This document shows, in pieces, positions 35,409 through 43,615 of a stretch of DNA of 64,000 nucleotides (position 1 is the stretch's first letter; each line of letters opens with the position of its first letter). The translations under genes were made by a program, and so were the position numbers. The notes beneath the pieces are model-generated. The model saw nothing but the letters and a program-made list of their open reading frames with translations, made no database searches and was not told where the DNA came from. The DNA is from JAHJQZ01 sp963675235 (GTDB lineage: Bacteria; Pseudomonadota; Alphaproteobacteria; Rhizobiales; Devosiaceae), in contig CAXXFU010000003.1 of assembly GCA_963675235.2 (NCBI GenBank), positions 22,931 to 86,930 on the forward strand, written 5' to 3'.

Positions 35409-35891
35409 CTAGGTGTCGAGCCGGTACTTGCGGAAGGTCTCGCCGTCATAGGCGATTTCGCCAACAAAGCTGGCTCCGAGCCGGTCAAGCCCGCGCAAGT
35501 GCCGGCGCGACGGCGGCAGCAGGAAGGTGACGTGGCCGATGCGCGGATCGGCCTTGGCGAACTCGATCGCCTTGCGGGTGATCCGCGGCCCGAGACCGAA
35601 CAGGCCCGGCTTCAGCACCAGGCCGAAATCCCACTCGCCGTCCTCGAGCTGGAAGCCGCCCCAGCCGACATAGGTGCCGTTCGACAGGATGGCCCAGTGC
35701 CCGAGCCCGTCGCGCTGCCAGTACCCTTCCTTGTCGGAAACAAACGTCACGCTGTTGTCCCTGCCCCATCCGCCCTTGAGCAGCGGCATGTGTTCGGCAA
35801 CCCTCGGATCGGCCATATGGGCGGTGATGTCGTCGAGCGAGACGTCCGTCAGTCGGACGAAGCTGATATCCGAATTGGATGGGGCAGGCAT
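35409..35891 (-). CDS. GNAT N-acetyltransferase
   Basis: A 160-residue acetyltransferase of the GNAT fold (SFVRLTDVSLDDITAHMADPRVAEHMP opening; LFGLGPRITRKAIEFAKADPRIGHVTFLL for the CoA-binding part). The acceptor is unknown. I use the ATG before PAPSNSD, though it has no good ribosome binding site; a start 23 codons upstream is open. It ends 101 bases from the convergent ispZ stop and lies just downstream of the ccm operon on the same strand. Confidence 0.85.
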   Translation of the reverse strand: MPAPSNSDISFVRLTDVSLDDITAHMADPRVAEHMPLLKGGWGRDNSVTFVSDKEGYWQRDGLGHWAILSNGTYVGWGGFQLEDGEWDFGLVLKPGLFGLGPRITRKAIEFAKADPRIGHVTFLLPPSRRHLRGLDRLGASFVGEIAYDGETFRKYRLDT

Positions 35892-35987
35892 AGCGTGTTT
35901 CCGGTGCACCAGTTCTAGCGGCGGTCCCCAAACCACGCGCTCTCGATCAAGTCCAGACACAACCAGTTTATCGCCGGCCGCGTCCGG

Positions 35988-36524
35988 CTAGCCCCCACCT
36001 GCAGCCGCGAGCGCCGGTAGCACGCCGTCCCTCAAGGATTGCTCGGTGATCGGGCCGGTGTGCTTGTAGGTGATGACGCCAAGGGCATTGACCACGAAGC
36101 TCTCCGGCACGCCGTAGACACCCCAGTCGATCGAGACCCGCCCGTTGGTGTCGGCGCCAATCCGTTCGTAGGGATTGCCGAGATCGGCGAGGAAGACCCG
36201 GGCGTTTTCCGGAGCGTCCTTCTGGTTGATGCCGTAGATCGGGACGCCGGTCTTGGCGAGTTCCATCAGGATCGGATGCTCGTCGCGGCAGGGAATGCAC
36301 CAGGAGGCAAAGACATTGACCAGCGTCACCTGGCCCTTGAGGGACGCGGTGTCGAAGCCCGGAATGTCCAGACCCTCGATCGGCGCGAGCGCGAAGTCCG
36401 GCGCCGGCTTGTCGAGCATGACCGAGGGCACCAGATTGGTGTCGCGGTCGATGGTGGCGGCGAACAGCCAGACAAGGCCGACCAGCACGATGATTGGCAC
36501 CAGCGCAAAGGACAGTCGTCTCAC
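35988..36524 (-). CDS. ccmG: Cytochrome c biogenesis thiol:disulfide protein CcmG/DsbE
   Basis: A membrane-anchored thioredoxin that reduces apocytochrome c before heme attachment. An N-terminal anchor (about residues 3-25) is followed by a thioredoxin fold with the redox motif FASWCIPCRDEHP near residue 97 and the GVYGVPESFVVN cis-Pro region. It is 178 residues, starts at GTG and overlaps the ccmD stop by three bases. It is the last gene of ccmABCDG. Confidence 0.96.
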   Translation of the reverse strand: MRRLSFALVPIIVLVGLVWLFAATIDRDTNLVPSVMLDKPAPDFALAPIEGLDIPGFDTASLKGQVTLVNVFASWCIPCRDEHPILMELAKTGVPIYGINQKDAPENARVFLADLGNPYERIGADTNGRVSIDWGVYGVPESFVVNALGVITYKHTGPITEQSLRDGVLPALAAAGGG

Positions 36525-36682
36525 CTTGGGCGCTCCTTGTTGCGCTGCGCCTCGAGTGCGTTCAGGCGCCGCCTGCGGGCGCGTCCACTGATGACGACGA
36601 AGCCGACAAGCGCCGCGGTGACGGCGAACACGCCGACATAGGCGGCGATGATGAAGATGGCGTGCGGTCCAAGTTCGGGCAT
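36521..36682 (-). CDS. ccmD: Heme exporter protein CcmD
   Basis: A 53-residue protein with one membrane helix (about residues 8-32, HAIFIIAAYVGVFAVTAALV) and a basic tail (SGRARRRRLNALEAQRNK), the standard CcmD pattern. It releases holo-CcmE from the CcmABC complex. Its start shares a base with the ccmC stop (TGATG) and its stop overlaps the GTG of ccmG. It is easily missed because of its size. Confidence 0.93.
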   Translation of the reverse strand: MPELGPHAIFIIAAYVGVFAVTAALVGFVVISGRARRRRLNALEAQRNKERPR

Positions 36683-37446
36683 CAGGTGGCGTGCTCCGCC
36701 GTCATGCGGCGTTCAAGGGCCGAGATGCGGCGCGAAACGATTTCGGAACGCATCATCAGGATCTGCAGAAGGGCGAACAGGAAGGTGAAGGCGAAGAGCA
36801 TGACGAACAGCGGCATCAGGATGCTCATCGGCATGCGCGGTCCGCCAGCAACGAACACGCTCGCCGGCTGGTGCAGGGTGTTCCACCAGTCGACCGAGAA
36901 CTTGATAACCGGAATGTTGATGGCGCCGACAAGCGTGAGGATGGCGACGAATTTGGCGGCCCTGAGCTTGTCCTCGAATGCCGCCCACAAGGCGATCAGT
37001 CCGAGATAGATGAACAAGAGGATCAGGGTCGAGGTCATGCGCCCGTCCCATTCCCAGAACGTGCCCCAGGTCGGCCGACCCCAGAGCGCACCGGTGAACA
37101 ATGCCAGGATGGTGAACACGGCGCCGAGCGGAGCCGCCGCCTTCATGGCGACATCGGCCATGGGGTGGCGCCAGACCAGCGTGCCGATGGCCGCGACCGT
37201 CATGATGCCGTAGACGAGCTGGCTGAGCCAGGCGTTGGGCACGTGGACATACATGATCCTGACCGTCGCTCCCATCTGGTAGTCTTCGGGCGAGCCATAG
37301 AGCGCCAGCCACAGTCCCCAGACGAAAAGACCCGCCGAAATCGCGGCCAAAGGCCAGATCAGGTAGGCGGACCAGGAAAGGAACTGGCCGGGATGCGCCA
37401 GTTTTTCGTACCAGCGCATCGGACGGGCTGTTTCAGTGCTTGCCAT
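36682..37446 (-). CDS. ccmC: Heme ABC transporter permease CcmC
   Basis: CcmC puts heme on CcmE. It has six membrane helices and the tryptophan-rich periplasmic motif WGRPTWGTFWEWDGRMTS near residue 122, which binds heme. Length is 254 residues. It lies 40 bases downstream of ccmB and is joined to ccmD by a stop-start overlap. Confidence 0.97.
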   Translation of the reverse strand: MASTETARPMRWYEKLAHPGQFLSWSAYLIWPLAAISAGLFVWGLWLALYGSPEDYQMGATVRIMYVHVPNAWLSQLVYGIMTVAAIGTLVWRHPMADVAMKAAAPLGAVFTILALFTGALWGRPTWGTFWEWDGRMTSTLILLFIYLGLIALWAAFEDKLRAAKFVAILTLVGAINIPVIKFSVDWWNTLHQPASVFVAGGPRMPMSILMPLFVMLFAFTFLFALLQILMMRSEIVSRRISALERRMTAEHAT

Positions 37447-37486
37447 GGGCAGGTCGTCTCCGGCTCGTGTCGGACAGGCAGCCTTG

Positions 37487-38152
37487 TTAGTCTTCGCTCA
37501 ATCTGAGCGCAAGACCGGCAGCAAACGGGGCAATTGCGACAAGTACAAGGCTGAGCGCCATCAACAGCAGCATTGCCGCGCGATCGGCGCCCGGCGCCGC
37601 CGGCGGCGCCACCGCGCCGATACCGAAAATCAGGATCGGCACGGCAAGCGGCAAAATGAGAACCGGCGCGATCAGCCCGCCGCGCCTGAGCGAGACGGTC
37701 ACGGCCGCCCCGATGGCCCCGAGCGCCAGAAGGCCCGGCGAACCGGCAAGAAGCGACAGTATCATCCTCGCCAGCGTTTCCAGGCTCATGCCGAGCAAAA
37801 GTGCGTGAACGGGCACCGCGATCACCAGCGGCATGATCACCGACAGCCAGAAGGCGGCGAGCTTGGCCATGACGATGGTCTCCATCGAGATGGCGGCATT
37901 GCGGAAGGCGCGCAGCGATCCGTCCTCGGCATCGGTCTTGAACAGCCGGTCGAGCGCCAATAGCAGCGCCAGCAGTGCCGCGACCCAGGTGATGCCCGGT
38001 GCGATGCGGGCAAGCAGGACCTTGTCCGGCCCGACGGCGAAAGGCATCAGCGCCCCGACAAGGACGAAAAACAGCAACAGCGTCAGCAGGTCACCGCCGG
38101 CGGCAATGGCCAGCCGGATGTCGCGGCGGACGATGGCGATGAAAGGCTTCAT
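37487..38152 (-). CDS. ccmB: Heme exporter permease CcmB
   Basis: A 221-residue permease with six helices, partner of CcmA. It begins MKPFIAIVRRDIRLAIAAGGD and keeps LLARIAPGITWVAALLALLLALDRLF with the following DAEDGSLRAF, all typical. The frame is open through ccmA, but the ATG overlapping the ccmA stop (ATGA) is the family start. CcmAB drives release of holo-CcmE by ATP hydrolysis. Confidence 0.96.
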   Translation of the reverse strand: MKPFIAIVRRDIRLAIAAGGDLLTLLLFFVLVGALMPFAVGPDKVLLARIAPGITWVAALLALLLALDRLFKTDAEDGSLRAFRNAAISMETIVMAKLAAFWLSVIMPLVIAVPVHALLLGMSLETLARMILSLLAGSPGLLALGAIGAAVTVSLRRGGLIAPVLILPLAVPILIFGIGAVAPPAAPGADRAAMLLLMALSLVLVAIAPFAAGLALRLSED

Positions 38153-38793
38153 CCGCGCCTCCCGAGCGATAGCGTGCGCGGCTTGTTTGCAAGCTTCAAT
38201 GGCAGGTGGGAAGCAATGACCGCCAGCCCGCCGGCACCGAGATGGGTGTCGATCAGTTCGCCGACCCAGGTGTCGCCCTGGCTGTCGAGCGCCGCCGTCG
38301 GCTCGTCGAGCAGCCAGATCGGGCGCGGCGCCACCAGCAGGCGACTGATCGCCAGCCGCCGCACCTGTCCGGCTGACAGCAATCCGGCGGAGAAATCGGC
38401 GGCATGGGCGAGCCGCGCCCGATCGAGCGCCGGGCCGATCAGCGCCCGGTCGCCGCCATTGATATCGGCCCAGAATTCGAGATTGTGTCTGAGGCTTAGA
38501 TTGGGTTTGACCGCCGGCAGGTGCGAGAGGAAGTGGACATCGGCGCCGGGCCGGTCCTCCTCGCCCTGGCCGTGCCAGACGATCTTGCCGGCATGATCGA
38601 GCAGCCCGGCAAGGCACATCAGAAGGCTCGACTTGCCGGCCCCGTTCGGTCCGGAAAGCACCAGCGCCTCGCCGGGACCGAGCCTGAGACCCAGTCCGGA
38701 CAGGATTTCCCGCCCGCCGCGTGTGCAGGCGAGTCCTTCGACTGTCAGGCGCCTGACGGCAAAATGGCTGGGGTAGAACATGAAGCCAGTCAT
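38149..38793 (-). CDS. ccmA: Heme exporter ATP-binding protein CcmA
   Basis: A 214-residue ABC ATPase, first gene of the cytochrome c maturation operon. Walker A is SGPNGAGKSSL near residue 47, the signature LLSAGQVRRLAISR is the CcmA variant of LSGGQ, and Walker B is WLLDEPTAALD. A second ATG four codons on is possible and neither has a clear Shine-Dalgarno site. It diverges from acnA across 151 bases. Confidence 0.95.
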   Translation of the reverse strand: MTGFMFYPSHFAVRRLTVEGLACTRGGREILSGLGLRLGPGEALVLSGPNGAGKSSLLMCLAGLLDHAGKIVWHGQGEEDRPGADVHFLSHLPAVKPNLSLRHNLEFWADINGGDRALIGPALDRARLAHAADFSAGLLSAGQVRRLAISRLLVAPRPIWLLDEPTAALDSQGDTWVGELIDTHLGAGGLAVIASHLPLKLANKPRTLSLGRRG

Positions 38794-38944
38794 AAAACCG
38801 GAAAACTCGGTACTGGCAAGCCAAGACTGTTTTGATTATAAGGCCGGCACATTCGAACCTTCGCGCGCGGGGGGAACCGGCAGCCTTTGCCGGCCGCCGA
38901 GAGGTTCGATTGATTGATCACCTCAGCAAACCAGGCAGTTCTTC

Positions 38945-41623
38945 ATGGCACAATCTTCACTCGACAGCTTCAAATCCAGGAAAACTCTCGTCGTCGGAGG
39001 CAAGACCTACGTCTATTACTCCCTGCCCGACGCAGAAAAGAACGGATTGCCGGGAATCTCGCGGCTGCCGAATTCGATGAAGGTTGTGCTCGAGAACCTG
39101 TTGCGCTTCGAAGACGGGCGCACGGTGAAAAAGGAGGACATCCTCGCCATCGCCGAATGGCTCAAGTCCCGCAAGTCCGACCACGAGATCCAGTACCGCC
39201 CGGCGCGTGTGCTGATGCAGGATTTCACCGGCGTGCCGGCAGTCGTCGATCTCGCCGCCATGCGCGACGCCACCGCCAAGCTCGGCGCCGATCCGCAGAA
39301 GATCAACCCGCTGGTGCCGGTCGACCTCGTGATCGATCACTCGGTCATGGTCGACAATTTCGGTACGGCGCTGGCCTTCCGCAACAATGTCGAGCTCGAA
39401 TACGAGCGCAACGGCGAACGCTACGAATTCCTCCGGTGGGGGCAGTCGGCCTTCGACAACTTCCGCGTCGTGCCGCCCGGCACCGGCATCTGCCACCAGG
39501 TCAATCTGGAATATCTGGCCCAGACCGTGTGGACCAAGGACGAGGATGGCGAAACCATCGCCTATCCGGACACGCTCGTCGGTACCGACAGCCACACCAC
39601 CATGGTCAACGGGCTCAGTGTCCTTGGCTGGGGCGTCGGCGGCATCGAGGCGGAAGCCGCCATGCTCGGCCAGCCGATCACCATGCTGATCCCGGAAGTC
39701 GTCGGCTTCAAGCTCACCGGCAAGATCGCCGAAGGCATCACCGCCACCGACCTCGTTTTGACCGTCGTTGAAATGCTCAGGAAGAAAGGCGTTGTCGGCA
39801 AGTTCGTCGAGTTCTACGGCCCGGGCCTTGATGCCCTGAGCCTCGAGGATCAGGCGACCATTGCCAACATGGCGCCCGAATATGGCGCCACCTGCGGCTT
39901 CTTCCCGGTCGATGGTGACACGCTCAACTATCTGACGACATCGGGCCGAACCGCCGAGCGCGTGGCGCTGGTCGAGGCCTATGCCAAGGCGCAGGGCATG
40001 TATCGCGACACGTCCGCGCCCGAACCGGTGTTCACCGACACGCTCGAACTCGACCTCAATTCGGTCGTGCCCTCGATCTCCGGCCCGAAGCGCCCGCAGG
40101 ACCGTGTCGTTCTTGCCGAAGCCGACGAGAAATTCGCCGCCGCGCTGGCCGGCGAGTTCGCCAAGACCGATACGCCCAAGGCCGCCGTCGAAGGCAGTGA
40201 CTATACGGTCACCCATGGCGATGTCGTCATCGCCGCCATCACCTCGTGCACCAACACCTCGAACCCGTCGGTGCTGGTCGCGGCCGGCCTTGTCGCCCGC
40301 AAGGCGCGCGAGCTCGGGTTGTCCGTCAAGCCGTGGGTCAAGACCTCGCTGGCGCCCGGATCCCAGGTCGTCACCGACTACCTGACCGCCTCGGGCCTGC
40401 AGGACGATCTCGACGCCATGGGCTTCAATCTGGTCGGCTATGGCTGCACCACCTGCATCGGCAATTCCGGCCCGCTGCCGGCGCCGATCTCCAAGGCCGT
40501 TCAGGCCGAGGACCTGGTGGTGTGCTCGGTGCTCTCCGGCAACCGCAATTTCGAAGGCCGGGTCAATCCGGATGTCAAGGCCAACTACCTCGCCTCGCCG
40601 CCGCTCGTCGTCGCCTATGCGCTCGCCGGCTCGATGACCCGCGACATCACCAGCGAACCGCTCGGCAAGGGCAAGGACGGCCAGCTCGTCTATCTCAAGG
40701 ACGTCTGGCCTTCCAATGAAGAGGTCGCCGGCATCATCCGCCAGACGATCACGCCGCAGATGTTCACCTCGCGCTATTCCGACGTGTTCAAGGGCGACGC
40801 CCACTGGCAGGGCATCGAAGTCACCGGCGGCGAGACCTATGGCTGGAACTCGTCCTCGACCTATGTGCAGAACCCGCCCTATTTCGAGGGTCTCAGCATG
40901 GAGCCGGAGGAGGTCACCGATATCGACAACGCCCGCATCCTCGGCCTGTTCCTCGATTCGATCACCACCGACCACATCTCGCCGGCCGGCTCGTTCAAGA
41001 AGGACACCCCGGCGGGCGTCTACCTGACCGAGCGCCAGGTGCTGCCCAAGGATTTCAACTCCTACGGCTCGCGGCGCGGCAATCACGAAATCATGATGCG
41101 CGGCACCTTCGCCAATATCCGCATCAAGAACCAGATGGTGCCTGGCACCGAAGGCGGTTTCACCAAGGGTCCGGACGGCACGACCATGCCGATCTACGAC
41201 GCCGCCATGGCCTACCAGGCCATCGGCACGCCGTTGGTCGTCTTCGCCGGCAAGGAATACGGCACCGGCTCCTCGCGTGACTGGGCCGCCAAGGGCACGC
41301 GCCTGCTCGGCGTGCGCGCCGTCATCGCCGAGAGCTTCGAGCGCATTCACCGCTCGAACCTGATCGGCATGGGTGTGTTGCCGCTGCAGCTCCCGGAAGG
41401 CCAGAGCTGGAAGAGCCTCGGGCTCAACGGCGACGAGACGGTGAGCATCGGCGACATCGAAAGCCTGACGCCGCGCGCCACGGTTCCGGTCCGGATCGCC
41501 AAGACGGACGGATCGAACTCGGTCGTCGACACGCTGTGCCGCATCGATACCGAAAACGAGCTCGACTACTACCGCAATGGCGGCATCCTGCACTACGTGC
41601 TCAGGAACCTCGTTGCGGCCTGA
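38945..41623 (+). CDS. acnA: Aconitate hydratase A
   Basis: The TCA-cycle enzyme that interconverts citrate and isocitrate, 892 residues, AcnA/IRP type. The three cluster ligands are Cys435 (ITSCTNTSNP), Cys501 and Cys504 (GCTTCIGNSGP). The C-terminal swivelling domain includes GKEYGTGSSRDWAAKG. It ends LHYVLRNLVAA. The start fits the family although its ribosome binding site is weak. About 80 bases after its stop lies a decayed copy of its own last 32 codons. Confidence 0.98.
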   Translation: MAQSSLDSFKSRKTLVVGGKTYVYYSLPDAEKNGLPGISRLPNSMKVVLENLLRFEDGRTVKKEDILAIAEWLKSRKSDHEIQYRPARVLMQDFTGVPAVVDLAAMRDATAKLGADPQKINPLVPVDLVIDHSVMVDNFGTALAFRNNVELEYERNGERYEFLRWGQSAFDNFRVVPPGTGICHQVNLEYLAQTVWTKDEDGETIAYPDTLVGTDSHTTMVNGLSVLGWGVGGIEAEAAMLGQPITMLIPEVVGFKLTGKIAEGITATDLVLTVVEMLRKKGVVGKFVEFYGPGLDALSLEDQATIANMAPEYGATCGFFPVDGDTLNYLTTSGRTAERVALVEAYAKAQGMYRDTSAPEPVFTDTLELDLNSVVPSISGPKRPQDRVVLAEADEKFAAALAGEFAKTDTPKAAVEGSDYTVTHGDVVIAAITSCTNTSNPSVLVAAGLVARKARELGLSVKPWVKTSLAPGSQVVTDYLTASGLQDDLDAMGFNLVGYGCTTCIGNSGPLPAPISKAVQAEDLVVCSVLSGNRNFEGRVNPDVKANYLASPPLVVAYALAGSMTRDITSEPLGKGKDGQLVYLKDVWPSNEEVAGIIRQTITPQMFTSRYSDVFKGDAHWQGIEVTGGETYGWNSSSTYVQNPPYFEGLSMEPEEVTDIDNARILGLFLDSITTDHISPAGSFKKDTPAGVYLTERQVLPKDFNSYGSRRGNHEIMMRGTFANIRIKNQMVPGTEGGFTKGPDGTTMPIYDAAMAYQAIGTPLVVFAGKEYGTGSSRDWAAKGTRLLGVRAVIAESFERIHRSNLIGMGVLPLQLPEGQSWKSLGLNGDETVSIGDIESLTPRATVPVRIAKTDGSNSVVDTLCRIDTENELDYYRNGGILHYVLRNLVAA

Positions 41624-41634
41624 CGGTCGTTCGC

Positions 41635-41658
41635 ACCCGCGCCATGCGTGGCGCGGGT
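41635..41658. terminator. Strong hairpin after acnA, no T-run
   Basis: ACCCGCGCCA and TGGCGCGGGT form a perfect 10-bp stem around TGCG, 12 bases beyond the acnA stop. No run of T follows on either strand, so it may stabilise the message or act as a weak terminator. Confidence 0.5.
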
Positions 41659-41699
41659 CAGCCCGACCGAGCTGACGTGGCATCGGCTAACGCCCGACA

Positions 41700-41798
41700 G
41701 TTGAAACGCTTTGTCGCATCGACAGGTGCAACGGCCTCGACTAGGACCGTAGTAGCGGCATCCTCCACTACGTGCTGCGCAACCTCGTCGCAGCACGA
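41700..41798 (+). pseudogene. Remnant of a second acnA 3' end
   Basis: Read in frame, this stretch gives VETLCRID, then N-LD, a stop, then GILHYVLRNLVAA, aligning with the last 32 residues of the intact AcnA (VDTLCRID...LDYYRNGGILHYVLRNLVAA). In the last 13 codons every residue is kept although several third bases differ. The original stop codon TGA is CGA here and an in-frame TAG interrupts the middle. It is therefore a decayed relic of another acnA copy or allele rather than a fresh duplication. Upstream similarity fades before 41700. Confidence 0.8.
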
Positions 41799-41872
41799 CG
41801 CACCAGTGAATCGGGACAACATCAAGCCCCTGTGACTTTGAGTTGTTCGCCGCAAGGACTACAAGGGAACGC

Positions 41873-42598
41873 ATGATATCGCGTTCCCTTTTTCTTTTCG
41901 CCGCAGCCCTGATCTCGACCGCCCCTTCGGCGGCCGCAGAGCTCAAGACCAATCCCACGGCAATCGTCGAGCTGTTCACCTCGCAAGGATGTTCGTCCTG
42001 CCCGCCGGCGGATGCGCTGCTCAGCGAGATCGGCACCCGCCCGGACGTGATCGCGCTCGCCTATCACGTCGATTACTGGGACTATATCGGCTGGCGCGAC
42101 ACCTTCGGAAGCGCCGCCTTTTCACAATACCAGCGCGACTACGCGGCCGCGCGCGGCAAGGCACGCATCTACACCCCGCAGCTGATGGTCAATGGCGCCA
42201 ATGACGTGGTCGGGTCGCGCCGCAGCGATGTCGGCGCCGCACTCACCGACGAGCAGTTGCCGGTGCCGCTGAGGCTCGAAGAGTCCAATGGCATGCTGAC
42301 GATTTCCGCCCTCGGCGATAACAGGTTCGCCGAATCCAAGCTCTGGCTTGTCACCTTCAAGTCCGAGGCCGAAGTCGCCATCGGACGCGGCGAAAACAAG
42401 GACAGGGTCATCGACTACACCCATATCGCCCGGGAACGCCATGTCGTCGGCATGTGGGATCCGGATTTCGGCGCCAGTCTGACGCTGCCGATCAAGGACA
42501 TGCTGGGCACCGAAAGCGATGGTGCCGTCGTCGTCATCCAGCAGGACGCAAACGGCAAGCCCGGCCGCATTCTCGGCGGCGCTTCCTTCCTGCAATAG
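41873..42598 (+). CDS. Secreted DUF1223 thioredoxin-like protein
   Basis: A 241-residue exported protein of the DUF1223 family. A signal peptide (about residues 1-23, ending SAAA) is followed by a thioredoxin-like domain with the motif LFTSQGCSSCPPADALL, whose CxxC near residue 43-46 may be redox active. YHVDYWDYIGWRDTFGS and YTPQLMVNGANDVVGS are family blocks. The role is unknown. The ATG with AAGGGAAC before it is chosen over one ten codons upstream. Confidence 0.92.
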   Translation: MISRSLFLFAAALISTAPSAAAELKTNPTAIVELFTSQGCSSCPPADALLSEIGTRPDVIALAYHVDYWDYIGWRDTFGSAAFSQYQRDYAAARGKARIYTPQLMVNGANDVVGSRRSDVGAALTDEQLPVPLRLEESNGMLTISALGDNRFAESKLWLVTFKSEAEVAIGRGENKDRVIDYTHIARERHVVGMWDPDFGASLTLPIKDMLGTESDGAVVVIQQDANGKPGRILGGASFLQ

Positions 42599-42806
42599 CG
42601 GGCCGGCGCGGCAAAACCAGCGGCCACCCCGCTCGAAACGCAGCGCGTTGCGCCGAATGAAAAACGCGCGCACCTTTTCCCTCAATAGTCGCATTTTCGA
42701 GTCGCAAGCGGTGTCCGCCTTTGCCGAAAACGCGTCGCATCAAACAAAACGCCCGTACCCTTTGTGGGACGGACGCATTGAAGTTGTTGACTGACTTGGA
42801 GGGGGT

Positions 42807-42850
42807 GGCTCCGGAGCGACTGGATTGGGGGCTCATCTCGCTCCGGAGCC
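42807..42850 (+). repeat. Perfect 13-bp inverted repeat (hairpin)
   Basis: GGCTCCGGAGCGA and its exact reverse complement enclose an 18-base loop. Each arm also contains the self-complementary GCTCCGGAGC, so it could bind a dimeric protein or fold in RNA. A strong ribosome binding site follows 7 bases later. Confidence 0.7.
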
Positions 42851-42866
42851 GGTTACTGGAGGCAAC

Positions 42867-42914
42867 ATGATTTTGATACCGGGGCAATTGGGCCGAAGCG
42901 CGATGAGAATGTGA
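42867..42914 (+). CDS. Possible 15-residue leader peptide
   Basis: MILIPGQLGRSAMRM is encoded right after GGAGG at ideal spacing (six bases), just downstream of the 13-bp hairpin. It may be a leader peptide or chance. Nothing else about the peptide is recognisable. Confidence 0.3.
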   Translation: MILIPGQLGRSAMRM

Positions 42915-43077
42915 CCAAATCGGGGAATTTTGCCCAAAGCGTCCGGCCCCGATCTACCGCTCCCCAGAGGCTCCAGGGCGGGAAATCGGCCCATCCCGGC
43001 GCTGCGATGATTTTCCCGCTTGCAAGCGTCGCCCAATGCGTCTTTCATGACAGCAAGATGACATGGGAGGCAGCATC

Positions 43078-43491
43078 TTGGCTGAAAACCCCGAGATAGC
43101 ACTCCGGCCGGCCGAGCCAGCGCTCCGGTCGGCCGAAATCATCCCCTTCCCGACTTCGCCCGCCGAACCCATGACGAAGCCGGCAAAAGCCGTTGAAATC
43201 GTTGCGTTCAACCGACGGGAGCTGATGCTCCTGCTCAATGTCTACGGCCGCAAGGTTTCCGATGGCGAATGGCGCGACTACGCCCTCGACATGCTCAAGG
43301 ACTGCGCCTATTTCTCGATTTTCCGCCGCACCTCCGAGCGCCCGCAATATGTGGTCGCCAAGGACCCGAAGCTGAGGAATCGGCAGGGCCAGTTCATCGT
43401 CACCAATGCCGAGGGCCGGGTGCTGCGGCGCGGCCACGATCTCGAAAAGGTCCTGCGCGTTTTTGACCAATCCCTGTCCGTTGTAAAATAG
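43078..43491 (+). CDS. DUF2794 family protein
   Basis: A 137-residue cytoplasmic protein of DUF2794, a family confined to alphaproteobacteria. The domain (about 42-135) has FNRRELMLLLNVYGRKVSDGEWRDYALD and FSIFRRTSERPQYVVAKDP. Function unknown. I chose a TTG start because GGGAGG lies at the right distance; an ATG five codons upstream lacks a site. It stands alone before the glycosyltransferase. Confidence 0.9.
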   Translation: MAENPEIALRPAEPALRSAEIIPFPTSPAEPMTKPAKAVEIVAFNRRELMLLLNVYGRKVSDGEWRDYALDMLKDCAYFSIFRRTSERPQYVVAKDPKLRNRQGQFIVTNAEGRVLRRGHDLEKVLRVFDQSLSVVK

Positions 43492-43615
43492 CGCCCAGCC
43501 TCCCATCTGTGCCTGACGGCGCTCCCCGCTCGCGCGCCTGACCAACGGCCTGCGAGCCGGACCGCCGATGCCTTGTACTCCCGCCGACAGGTGGGCTGAA
43601 AGGACGGCACCATTC

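Larger units (their letters stand above)
42599..43077. other. Structured 479-base gap without an assigned gene
   Basis: This gap between DUF1223 and DUF2794 holds a hairpin around 42752-42776 (CCGT and CCC pairing with GGG and ACGG), a 13-bp perfect inverted repeat at 42807-42850 and a 15-codon frame with a strong ribosome binding site at 42867-42914. No known RNA family was recognised. The number of structures suggests a regulatory RNA or leader. Confidence 0.5.

Noticed and set aside
38957..41683. A 908-codon open frame on the minus strand across acnA
   Set aside because: It lies wholly antisense to a clear aconitase gene, its product has no recognisable domain, and long antisense frames are expected in GC-rich coding DNA.
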